64,000 nucleotides of DNA, taken from contig NZ_JACHMZ010000001.1 of the NCBI RefSeq assembly GCF_014205165.1, positions 7,422,501-7,486,500 of the forward strand, in the 5' to 3' direction. Below the pieces are notes generated by a model, which was not told the origin of the DNA, ran no database searches, and saw nothing but the letters and a program-made list of their open reading frames with translations. Origin of the DNA: Micromonospora carbonacea. GTDB taxonomy: Bacteria; Actinomycetota; Actinomycetes; Mycobacteriales; Micromonosporaceae. Numbering within the stretch: position 1 is the stretch's first letter; the number at the start of each line of letters is the position of its first letter. Position numbers and translations under genes: made by a program. Below, piece by piece: positions 26,951 through 37,983 of the stretch.

Positions 26951-29491
26951 TCAGGGCGTGGCCACCTGGATCCGCACCGGCACGGAGTCCACGCCGACCA
27001 GCCCGGCCGAGTCGAAGACCTCCAGCCACACCGACCAGGTGGTGACGTTGCCCTTGCCCAGGCCCAGCTCCGCGCTGAATCCGGCGCAGCTCTGCGGCAG
27101 GACGATGTCGTCGACCGGGCCGCCGGTGGGCACCGCGCTGCCCTGGCAGAGCACCTTCTTGACGCCGCCGTCGCCGTACGCGGTCCACCGGTAGCGGGTC
27201 CCCGCTACCGTCCCGTCCTCCACGTCGGTGGCCGTGCCGGCGAACGCGACGAGCTTCGGCTTGCCGTCGATCGCCGTCAGGTCCAGCGCCGTCGCCGGCT
27301 TGGTGATCGTGGCGGTCGGCCGGTGCTGCCCGGCCAGCAGCGCGGTGACCGTGAAGCTGCGCTGCGCGCTCGCGCCGCCGGCCGTGAACGTCGCCGTGTA
27401 CGACCCCGCCGTGACCTTGCCCGCCGGCAGGAGCGCCAGGTGCCCGGTCTGCTCGTGGACCACCGTCCCGCCCCGCCGGACCGTCCAGGACGCCTCGGCG
27501 TCGGGCACCGGCCCGAAGGCGTCCGGGTCGTGCGAGGTGCCCACCAGGCTGACCGACTGGCCCGGGGCGAGCGTCAGCCCGACCGGCGGCGAGATGACGG
27601 CTGCGGTCGTCGGGCTGTCCACCACCGTGACGGAGACGGTCGCCGAGCCGGTGCGTCCGAGGTCGTCGGTGGCCTTGGCGGTGATGACGTGGGTGCCGGG
27701 CGACAGCGCCGGCACGAACGTCTGCGACTCGTGGCCCAGCACACCGTCGCGGCTGCTGATCCAGGTGATCGGGAGCTCCTTGCCGAGGAAGTCGGTCGCC
27801 TTGCCCCACAGGTCGACCGACTGGCCGACCCCGACGTGCTGCCCGGTCGTCGGCGCGCTGATGCTCACCGCGGGCTCGTCGACCTTGACCCCCAGTGCCT
27901 TGGCGACGGCGGCCAGGGCGTCGACCCGGCGCTGGCTGCCCGTCACCTTGGCGCCGAGCCCGCCGACGTGCGCGGTGTCGTTGAGGATGTCCCGGACCTG
28001 CGCGGCGGTCAGGCTCGGGTCGGCGGCCATCACCAGCGCGGCGACGCCGCCCACGAACGGCGCGGCGACGCTCGTGCCGCAGGCGTCGGACCGGGTCTCG
28101 TTGACGGCCGGGTTGCCGGGGTCCTTGAGTCCCATGACGCACACCGGGCCGTAGATCTCCACCGAGGTGGTCAGGTCGCTGGTGCCGAAGTTCGACTTGT
28201 TCCCCAGCGTCGCGTCCGTCTTCATGCCGCCCACGCACATGACGTGGGTGCTCTCGCACGGCACGTAGAGGGTGTCGCCGTCGATGTTCGCGGCGTCGTT
28301 GCCGGCGGACGAGACGATCAGCGCCCCGGTGTCGCGGACGTGCTTCATCCGCCGGTCGGTCCACGTGCTGGCGTGGGACTTGCCGAGGTTCACGTCCCGG
28401 GTGAAGCTGAGGTTGACCACGTCCGGGTGGCTCGCCTCGGCGGCCTTCTCCAGCCGGCGCAGCACCGTCCAGTAGTCGATGCCGTTGCGCACGGCGACCA
28501 GTTCGTCGACCACCGGCCCGGCCGGCCCGGCGGTGCCGTAGCCGTTGTCGACCCGGCCCATCGCGGCGAGCACCACGTCCGTGGCGTGCCACGGGCAGGG
28601 ATTGCCGCCCGTGCAGTCGTTGGTGTTGGTCTTGCCCCACTCCACCGAGTGCAGGGACACCTTCGTCGGGAAGTCGGGGTTGGACTGGAACCCGCCGTCC
28701 TGCACCAGGTACTTCACCTGCTTGGTCAGCTTGCCCTTGGCCGCCAGCAACTGCCAGGCCGGCGCGACCCCGATGTCCATCGCGCCGCCGTACTTCATGA
28801 ACATCCAGTCGAAGACGTTGTTGGTGATGTCGGGGGCCTCGTAGACCTCGCCGTCGACGATGCCGGTCGGCTCCACCACCCAGTCGAGGACCAGCTCGGT
28901 CCCCGCCCGCCACTCGGCGGCGGCGAGCGCGAGCAGTCGCAGCGCCCGCTCGTCGCCGACGCGGTAGGTGCCGGACTGGCCCGGCTCGGCGGCCCGCAGG
29001 TCGTCGACCAGCCCGGCCGGGTCGGCGCGGTCGGCGTCCACCCGGACCAGGTGGTCCTGTCCCTGGCCGTCGGGTGCGAACGAGTCGAGCACCTGACCGC
29101 CCCAGCGGGTCAGGAAGGCGTCCAACTCGGCCTGGTCGGCGACCCGCACCATCACCTCGTCGAGCACCAGGCCGGCGGGCGAACCGTCGGGTCCGGCCAC
29201 CACCCCGAGCTCCCGGTCGGTGCCGAGCCGGCCCACGGGGTCGATCGGCAGCCGGGGCGCGGACAGCCCCGGATCGATCCGGACGGCCAGTGGCTCGCCA
29301 CGGGTGCCGGCGGGCGTCGACGCGGTCGGGCCGGCTGACCCCGGGGCGGTGGGGCCGGCCGCCGTCGGCGCGGCGACGGCGACCGGCCCGGTGGTCGTGA
29401 CGATGCCGGCGGCGAGCGCCGCCGCCACGAGGGCGGCCAGGGTCCGGCGTGGGCCGGCGGCGGGGCGGCGGACGGGTGGCGTCGGTGTCAT
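26951..29491 (-). CDS. secreted S8 (subtilisin-like) serine protease with Ig/PKD-like tail
   Basis: An 846-residue secreted protein. The signal peptide has a basic start (PPVRRPAAGPRRT) and a hydrophobic LAALVAAALAAGIVTTT core. An inhibitor-like pro-region follows to about residue 210. The S8 domain has catalytic Asp in YLVQDGGF (about 265), His in PWHATDVV (about 302) and Ser in ACGTSVAAPFVGG (about 474). The last 300 residues are three beta-sandwich repeats of PKD/Ig type (GTHVITAKATDDLGRTG). ATG 29491 has GAGGAG 6 nt upstream. It is divergent from an ECF sigma/anti-sigma fusion 130 bp away, which may control it. Confidence 0.88.
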   Translation of the reverse strand: MTPTPPVRRPAAGPRRTLAALVAAALAAGIVTTTGPVAVAAPTAAGPTAPGSAGPTASTPAGTRGEPLAVRIDPGLSAPRLPIDPVGRLGTDRELGVVAGPDGSPAGLVLDEVMVRVADQAELDAFLTRWGGQVLDSFAPDGQGQDHLVRVDADRADPAGLVDDLRAAEPGQSGTYRVGDERALRLLALAAAEWRAGTELVLDWVVEPTGIVDGEVYEAPDITNNVFDWMFMKYGGAMDIGVAPAWQLLAAKGKLTKQVKYLVQDGGFQSNPDFPTKVSLHSVEWGKTNTNDCTGGNPCPWHATDVVLAAMGRVDNGYGTAGPAGPVVDELVAVRNGIDYWTVLRRLEKAAEASHPDVVNLSFTRDVNLGKSHASTWTDRRMKHVRDTGALIVSSAGNDAANIDGDTLYVPCESTHVMCVGGMKTDATLGNKSNFGTSDLTTSVEIYGPVCVMGLKDPGNPAVNETRSDACGTSVAAPFVGGVAALVMAADPSLTAAQVRDILNDTAHVGGLGAKVTGSQRRVDALAAVAKALGVKVDEPAVSISAPTTGQHVGVGQSVDLWGKATDFLGKELPITWISSRDGVLGHESQTFVPALSPGTHVITAKATDDLGRTGSATVSVTVVDSPTTAAVISPPVGLTLAPGQSVSLVGTSHDPDAFGPVPDAEASWTVRRGGTVVHEQTGHLALLPAGKVTAGSYTATFTAGGASAQRSFTVTALLAGQHRPTATITKPATALDLTAIDGKPKLVAFAGTATDVEDGTVAGTRYRWTAYGDGGVKKVLCQGSAVPTGGPVDDIVLPQSCAGFSAELGLGKGNVTTWSVWLEVFDSAGLVGVDSVPVRIQVATP

Positions 29492-29621
29492 GAGCGTCTC
29501 CTCGGTGTCTGCGGTGCGCTGACACCGGTGGGAGCACGGGCGGGTCGGCATGCCAACAGAAACGCACCGGGATTTATCTTTTCCGTTCTACTGGACCGGT
29601 CGGAGAACGGTGGGGGCACGG

Positions 29622-31400
29622 ATGGACACGGCGGCACAGGACGACAGGGCGCTCGTCGAGGCGGTGCGCCGGGGCGACCGGGCCGGCCTGGAGGGCATGT
29701 ACCGGCGGTACGCCGACCGGCTCTACACGTACGCGCGGGTGCTGGTGCGCGAGCCGGAGGCCGCCGCGGACGTCGTCCACGACGCGTTCCTCGCCGCCAG
29801 CCGGCGCATCGACCAGCTCCGTGACCCCGACCGGCTGCGCCCCTGGCTGTACGCGATCGTGCGCAACGAATGCCTGCGGCAGTTGCGGGAGCGGTCCCGT
29901 TCCTCCGCGCTGGAGGAGGCGGGCGACCCGGTGGCCGACACCGTCGACCCGGGCGCCGGGGTCAACGCCGACCAGGTGCGGGAGCTCGTGCACAGCGCGA
30001 CGGCGGCGCTCAACCCGGGCGACCGCGAGGTGGTGCACCTGGCGATCCGGCACGACCTGTCCCCCGTCGACATCGGCGCGGCGCTCGGGGTGCCCGCCAA
30101 CCACGCCCACGCCCGGCTGTCCCGGGCCCGGTCGCAGCTCGAACGGGCGCTCGGCGCGCTGCTCGTCGCGCGCAGCGGCTCCCGGGACTGCGCGGCGCTC
30201 GCCGGGTTGCTCGACGGCTGGCAGGGGCGGCTCACCCCGACCCTGCGCAAGCGGGTCGCCCGGCACATCGACGGCTGCGCCGCCTGCGGGCTGCTCCGGC
30301 GCGAGCAGCTCAACCCGGCGGCGCTGCTCTCCGCGTACACGGCTCCGGGGTTCCTGGTCGTCGCCGACACGGTGTGGCCGAGGCTGGCCGACTCGGCGTG
30401 GCCGGGGTCGGTCGACGGCGGGCCGGCGGAGGCGGCCGACGGCGGGGTGACCGGGGCGGCCGACGGCGGGTCGGGGGCGTCCGCCGACGCGGCGACCGCG
30501 CCGCCGCCGGCACCGGTCGAGCCCGCCGGCCCGTCGCAGACGGCCGGGCCGGACGGTGGGCCGCAGACGGCCGGGCCGGCGGAGGGCGCGGCGTCGGCGG
30601 AGGGCGGGCACACCGCGAGGTCGGCGGAGCGGCCCCCCGCCGGGCCGGCCACCGCGCTGGCCGGGGGCGGCGCGGCGGCTCCGCGGGCCGGGTCGGAGTC
30701 TCCGCGTCCGGCATCGCGGTCCCGGCGGCGGCGTCGGCTGGCGGCGAGCGCCGGGCTGCTGGTGCTGCTCGCCGCGGCCGGCACCTGGGCGCTCGGGCCC
30801 GGTCGCCCGGCCGCCGACCGGGTGGCGGCGACCTCCGGAGCGGCGGCCGACGGACCGGCGACGCCCCGGTCGGGGCCGGTGGGCTCGGCGGGCCCGACCG
30901 ACGCCGCCGCGCCCGGCGGTTCCGGGGCCCCGGCGGGACCCGGGCCGGACGGCGCCGGCGGTACGCCCACCGGTGCGGTCCCGCCCGGTGCGCCGCCGCC
31001 CGGCGCGACCGGCCCGGTCTCCGGTCCGGGCCCCGGGCCCGGACCGACGGCTTCGTCGACCGGATCGCCGGTCGCGCCCCGGCCGACGGGCACGCCGAAG
31101 CTGGCCACGGCGTTCACGCTGCGGGCGAGCGCGCACGTGCGCTGCGGGGCGGACACCTACACGCTGGTCGTGCAGGCCACCGGCAGCGCCGCGATCGAGG
31201 CGGCCCAGGTGCGTTGGACCGCGTCCGGCGGGACCGCGTCGAGCCGGGCCATGGCCGTGGACGGGTCGACGGCGCGGGCGAGCGTGGGCCAGCTCCGCGC
31301 GTCGGCCCTGACCTGGACGGTGCGGGCGACCGCCGCCGACGGCCGCACCGCGCAGAGCCCGTCCTACCCGGTCACCGATCCGTGCCTGCGGCCGGGCTAG
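29622..31400 (+). CDS. ECF sigma factor fused to zinc-finger, membrane and external domains
   Basis: A 592-residue fusion. Residues 1-75 are sigma-2 (LVEAVRRGDRAGLEGMYRRYADRLYTYARVL, AADVVHDAFL). Residues 110-175 are sigma-4 (LNPGDREVVHLAIRHDLSPVDIGAALGV). A ZAS-like HxxxCxxC (His215, Cys219, Cys222) follows, as in anti-sigma factors. After 140 low-complexity Ala/Gly/Pro residues comes an Arg-rich stop and a transmembrane helix near residues 372-394, then a Pro/Gly spacer and a small external beta domain with two cysteines. Sigma and its membrane-tethered antagonist thus appear to be one polypeptide. Start ATG 29622; upstream in-frame starts lack a ribosome-binding site. Confidence 0.82.
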   Translation: MDTAAQDDRALVEAVRRGDRAGLEGMYRRYADRLYTYARVLVREPEAAADVVHDAFLAASRRIDQLRDPDRLRPWLYAIVRNECLRQLRERSRSSALEEAGDPVADTVDPGAGVNADQVRELVHSATAALNPGDREVVHLAIRHDLSPVDIGAALGVPANHAHARLSRARSQLERALGALLVARSGSRDCAALAGLLDGWQGRLTPTLRKRVARHIDGCAACGLLRREQLNPAALLSAYTAPGFLVVADTVWPRLADSAWPGSVDGGPAEAADGGVTGAADGGSGASADAATAPPPAPVEPAGPSQTAGPDGGPQTAGPAEGAASAEGGHTARSAERPPAGPATALAGGGAAAPRAGSESPRPASRSRRRRRLAASAGLLVLLAAAGTWALGPGRPAADRVAATSGAAADGPATPRSGPVGSAGPTDAAAPGGSGAPAGPGPDGAGGTPTGAVPPGAPPPGATGPVSGPGPGPGPTASSTGSPVAPRPTGTPKLATAFTLRASAHVRCGADTYTLVVQATGSAAIEAAQVRWTASGGTASSRAMAVDGSTARASVGQLRASALTWTVRATAADGRTAQSPSYPVTDPCLRPG

Positions 31401-31430
31401 CGGGGCGGAGTCGACGCGACCCCGCCCCGC
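31400..31430. terminator. hairpin terminator after the ECF fusion gene
   Basis: GCGGGGCGG (31400-31408) pairs perfectly with CCGCCCCGC (31422-31430). After one mismatch the stem continues as GTCG/CGAC with a 3-nt loop. It begins on the last base of the stop codon and lies in the 88-bp gap between convergent genes, so it can serve both sides. Confidence 0.65.
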
Positions 31431-31488
31431 CCGGGCCGCTCCGGGGGAGTCGTCCGGCCGTCCGGCCGACCCCCCCGAGGCGCGTGGA

Positions 31489-34612
<3,124 letters not shown>

Positions 34613-34647
34613 GTTGGTCGTCCCTTCCGGGGGGTGGAGCCTGGCGG

Positions 34648-35715
34648 TCAGTACGGGTAGCCGGGCACGTTGAGCCGCACGCTGTAGAGCCCGGAGTCGT
34701 TGGTCGGGCCCGAGGTGACGTAGAGGGTCCGCCGGTCGGAGCCGCCGAACGCCACGTTGGTGGTGCCCGAGGCGCCGGAGCGGACGGTGCCGAGCTCGAC
34801 GCCCGTGGGCGAGTAGACGTGGACCAGGCCGTCGAAGCCCGACGCCCAGTACACGTTGCCGGCGCAGTCGACGGTCGCGCCGTCCGGGCCGCCGACGTAG
34901 TTGACGAAGACGCTGCGGGGGCCGGTGCTGCCGTCGGCCGCGACGGCGTACTTGTAGATCTTGTTCTCGCCGTAGGCGCCCACGTAGAGCGTCGCGCCGT
35001 CCGGGGAGAGCGCGATGCCGTTGGGCTGGCGCAGCGCGTCGTCGACCAGCGACACCTGCCCGCCCGAGACGCGGAAGACGCTGGTGCGTCCGCCCATCTG
35101 GTCGGCGCGGGCCCCGCGCTGGAAGTTGGGGTCGGTGAAGTAGACGACGCCGTCGGAGCGGACCGCCACGTCGTTCGGGGAGTTGAACGCCCGGCCCTGG
35201 TAGTTGGCGGCGACCACGCCGCGGGTCAGGTCGTCGATCCGGTACGACGAGACGCTGCGCTGGTCGTGCGTCGCGGCGACGAGCTGCCGCCCGTCGGGAC
35301 TGAGCGCGAGCCCGTTGCTGCCGGAGTTGGCCAGGAACGTGTCGAAGGTCGCCGGCGGGGTGAACCGGCGGATGGTCGACGGCTGGACCCGCTCCGGCCC
35401 GGTGGCCGCGCCCATGTCGGACACCAGCAGGTAGCCCCGGTCGGCGAGCCAGACCGGCCCTTCGAGGAACGAGAAGCCGCCCCGGATCTTCGCCGCCGTG
35501 ACCGAGGTCGCCGGCAGCGGCGGGCCGTAGCTGGCGTCGGCCGGGCAGACACCGGGCGGCGCCCCGGGTGGCCCGGCCAGCGCGGTCGTGGTGTGAGCGC
35601 TCACATGGCCGGCGCGAAGAATCTGCGGGGGCGCGGCGGCGGCGCCCACCGGGACGGCGGCGGACAGGGCGAGGCAGAGGCCGGCCAGCGCGGCGAGTGT
35701 GGGAGTCGGGACCAT
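34648..35715 (-). CDS. secreted SMP-30/gluconolactonase-like beta-propeller
   Basis: A 355-residue protein starting at ATG 35715 with GGAG about 7 nt upstream. The signal peptide is PTLAALAGLCLALSAAVPVG. The propeller blades carry LEGPVWL, SNGLALSPDG, NSPNDVAVRSDGVVYFTDPNF and QPNGIALSPDGATLYVG, typical of lactone hydrolases of the SMP-30/strictosidine-synthase-like clan, with the metal-site Glu, Asn and Asp positions present. Together with the preceding sugar dehydrogenase it could oxidise an aldose and then open the lactone. The gene contains a perfect lac-operator-like palindrome near its 5' end. Confidence 0.82.
   Translation of the reverse strand: MVPTPTLAALAGLCLALSAAVPVGAAAAPPQILRAGHVSAHTTTALAGPPGAPPGVCPADASYGPPLPATSVTAAKIRGGFSFLEGPVWLADRGYLLVSDMGAATGPERVQPSTIRRFTPPATFDTFLANSGSNGLALSPDGRQLVAATHDQRSVSSYRIDDLTRGVVAANYQGRAFNSPNDVAVRSDGVVYFTDPNFQRGARADQMGGRTSVFRVSGGQVSLVDDALRQPNGIALSPDGATLYVGAYGENKIYKYAVAADGSTGPRSVFVNYVGGPDGATVDCAGNVYWASGFDGLVHVYSPTGVELGTVRSGASGTTNVAFGGSDRRTLYVTSGPTNDSGLYSVRLNVPGYPY
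35592..35605. promoter_or_regulatory. LacI-family operator-like palindrome inside the SMP-30-like gene
   Basis: Perfect 14-bp palindrome TGTGAGCGCTCACA, the core of the ideal symmetric lac operator, 110 bp inside the coding sequence just after the signal peptide. The central CG dyad within an alternating palindrome is characteristic of LacI/GalR repressors. It may act as a roadblock site for the leftward carbohydrate operon. Confidence 0.55.
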
Positions 35716-36166
35716 CGGGGGCTCCGATCGGCGAGGGCCCGCCGCCGTTGGCGGGCGCGGGGTGGCGCGGCGACGAATCCGCCGGGTGGCTCCGGTGGTG
35801 GCGGGCGGGCCCGTCGGGCGCGATGGGGACATCGGGCAGCATAAGTCCTAATCCATCGATCCGCATGATTTGATTGCCGCCAACTTCCCATGTGGGGCGG
35901 GGCGGGTCGCAGCGCTTGAGTTCGGCGAAATGGCCCGGTAATATCGCCACGCTTCAATGGGTCGCCTTCGGGGTGGGCAACTTCTGTGCCCCGGCCGTCC
36001 GGACTGTCGTGGGTGGAATCGACGTTTCGGGGTTGCTCATCTACCCTCAGGGCACATCCGGTCCCATCTTTCGTGGGCCGGCGTCGGTTCGGCAGCCATG
36101 GGTGTCGTGTGTGGTCTCCCCGCCAGTGTGTGAGCGACCATGGCCGTGTACGGAGGGGTCGAAGCG
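35716..36166. other. 451-bp divergent intergenic region
   Basis: Separates the leftward carbohydrate operon from the rightward DUF574 gene. It includes an A+T-richer stretch at 35838-35880 where a leftward promoter is likely, but I cannot place convincing hexamers. No gene is supported here. Confidence 0.5.
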
Positions 36167-36991
36167 TTGACCAGCGAAAAGGTGGCGCCTCCGGGCGTCG
36201 ACACCACCCGGCCCAGCATCGCCCGGGTATACGACTACTACCTCGGCGGCAAGGACAACTTCGCGGTCGACCGGCAGGCCGCCCACATGGCCATGCAGGT
36301 CACGCCGGACGGTCCCGAGGCGGGGCGGGCCTGCCGGGCCTTCCTCCGACGTTCGGTCAGATTCCTGGCGGCCGAGGCCGGCATCCGGCAGTTCCTCGAC
36401 ATCGGCTCCGGGCTGCCCACCCAGGGCAACGTGCACGAGATCGCCCACGAGGTCGACCCGGACGCCCGGGTGGTCTACGTGGACAACGACCCGATGGCCC
36501 TCGCCCACGGCCGGGCCCTGCTCGCCGACGCCCGGACCACCACCGTGCTCGGGGGCGACGCCCGCCGGCCCGACGAGCTGCTGGCGCAGCTCACCGAACG
36601 CAAGCTGATCGACTTCGACCAGCCGGTCGGCCTGCTGCTGCTGGCGATCCTGCACCACCTCAACGACGAGGACGACCCGGCCGGCGTCGCCCGGCGGCTC
36701 GTCGCCGCCCTGCCTCCCGGCAGCTACCTGGCCATCTCCCACTTCCACGACCCGGGCGAGGCCCAGCCGGAGGTCTCGGAGCGGGCGCGGGCGGTGGAGA
36801 AGGTGTTCAACGAGACCCTCGGCACCGGCCGGTGGCGCACCCGGGCGGAGATCATGGGCTTCTTCGGCGATCTGGAGCTGCTGCCGCCCGGGCTGGTCCC
36901 GCTGGCGGAGTGGCGTCCGGACGGCGAGGAGGACCGCCAGCAGACCGCCACCTACCACACCATCGTCGGTGGGGTGGCCCGCAAGCCCTGA
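36167..36991 (+). CDS. DUF574/Methyltransf_19 SAM-dependent methyltransferase
   Basis: A 274-residue protein of the actinomycete-specific S-adenosylmethionine methyltransferase family. It shows PPGVDTTRPSIARVYDYYLGGKDNF at the N-terminus, FLDIGSGLPTQGNVHE (SAM site), VVYVDNDPMALAHGRALL and LLLLAILHHLNDED. I prefer TTG 36167: GGAGGGG lies 8 nt upstream and family members start close to this point. ATG 36140 is the alternative. The physiological substrate of the family is not established. It is not obviously linked to either cluster. Confidence 0.85.
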   Translation: MTSEKVAPPGVDTTRPSIARVYDYYLGGKDNFAVDRQAAHMAMQVTPDGPEAGRACRAFLRRSVRFLAAEAGIRQFLDIGSGLPTQGNVHEIAHEVDPDARVVYVDNDPMALAHGRALLADARTTTVLGGDARRPDELLAQLTERKLIDFDQPVGLLLLAILHHLNDEDDPAGVARRLVAALPPGSYLAISHFHDPGEAQPEVSERARAVEKVFNETLGTGRWRTRAEIMGFFGDLELLPPGLVPLAEWRPDGEEDRQQTATYHTIVGGVARKP

Positions 36992-37025
36992 GCCTGTCCG
37001 GCGCAGCCGCACGCCGGAAGTTCGT

Positions 37026-37535
37026 TCACGGTCCCGGCGGATGCCGACAGGGGCCGCCGACCCGCGCCGCGAACCGTGGGTCGGCGGCTTGCCGGAGCCC
37101 GTCCTGGACGTGCGGCCGCAGCTCGAACCGTCGCCAGATCCGCCCGACCGTCGAGGCGGACAGCCCGCTGTGCGCGGCCATCGACGCCCGGGACCAGCGG
37201 GCCGCCCGCTCCGGCTGCGCGCCCAGGGTGGCGGCCACCACCTGCTCCACCCGGCCCGGCCCGATCGTCGGGGGCCGGCCGGCGCGCGGCGCGTCGGCGA
37301 GGCCCGGCAGCCCGCGCGCCACGAACCGGGACCGCCACTTGCCCACGGTCGGCGCTGACACGCCGAACCGGGCCGCGACCTCCGCGTTGCTCGCCCCGTC
37401 GGCGCAGGCCAGCACGATCCGGCAGCGCAGCGCGTACGCCTGGGTCGAGCGGGCCGCCCGGGCGCCCCGCGCCAGCCGTGCCCGCTCCTCGTCGCTCAGC
37501 ATCAGCTCGGCCTTCGGCCGACCTCTTCCCCCCAT
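37026..37535 (-). pseudogene. IS630-type transposase remnant (N-terminal HTH part only)
   Basis: A 169-residue frame encoding the two helix-turn-helix segments of IS630/Tc1-type transposases (SNAEVAARFGVSAPTVGKWRSRFVARGLPGLAD; SGLSASTVGRIWRRFELRPH) and the start of the next block (DPRFAARV). It then ends in unrelated Gly/Pro codons. The DDE catalytic domain is missing. I find no matching inverted repeats, so the element is dead. It lies about 200 bp from the first gene of the second cluster. Confidence 0.75.
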
Positions 37536-37619
37536 GCGGCCGATCGTACATATATGTAAACGAATTTGTGGCGCAGATATCCGGACGTCGCAGGTGGTGG
37601 GACGAATCGATGTCCCTTC

Positions 37620-37648
37620 TGGACAGCGTCAGCCCCCCTGGGTATGGT
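37620..37648 (+). promoter_or_regulatory. candidate promoter of the second biosynthetic operon
   Basis: TGGACA (37620-37625), 17 nt, TATGGT (37643-37648). The -35 matches five of six and the -10 four of six. It lies about 85 nt before the first ACP gene and is the only good candidate for the 23-kb operon. Confidence 0.5.
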
Positions 37649-37734
37649 CCCGACGAGTTCCCAAGCGTGGGATTCGCTCGCTGCTGCAAGGTCGCGGTGG
37701 CCCGTGGAATCACATTGACATGGAGGCCGCTTCA

Positions 37735-37983
37735 GTGACTATGACCGATTTGCAACTGAAGATGACATCCATCTGCGCCGACGTGCTGAACCGTTCCACC
37801 CTCGGCCCGGACGAGGACCTCGTCGCGCTGGGCATGGATTCGGTCGCGGCGGTGGAGATCGTGACCCGCGTCGAGACGGCCTACGGGGTCGACGTCGTCG
37901 ACGTCATCTTCGACAACCCCACGGTGAACCGCCTCTGTGACCTGGTGGGGGCCGCCGCCGGCAGCGACAGCACACATGCCTAG
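37735..37983 (+). CDS. free-standing acyl carrier protein 1
   Basis: An 82-residue ACP with phosphopantetheine site GMDSVAAVEI (Ser36) and the acidic helix II typical of PKS/FAS carriers. GTG 37735 is preceded by GGAGG at 8 nt, better than ATG 37741. It overlaps the AMP-ligase gene by 8 nt, so the ligase probably loads this carrier. First gene of the operon. Confidence 0.85.
   Translation: MTMTDLQLKMTSICADVLNRSTLGPDEDLVALGMDSVAAVEIVTRVETAYGVDVVDVIFDNPTVNRLCDLVGAAAGSDSTHA

Noticed and set aside
29574..31136. 520-codon minus-strand frame opposite the ECF fusion gene
   Set aside because: Arg/Gly/Pro-only composition; the plus strand carries clear sigma-2 and sigma-4 sequence.
34613..35950. Upstream extension of the sugar-dehydrogenase frame
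   Set aside because: It runs antiphase through the SMP-30-like gene; GTG 34612 has a ribosome-binding site and a signal peptide.
37547..37558. Palindrome TACATATATGTA
   Set aside because: As an operator call it is too short and too A+T-simple; mentioned only as context for the transposase remnant.
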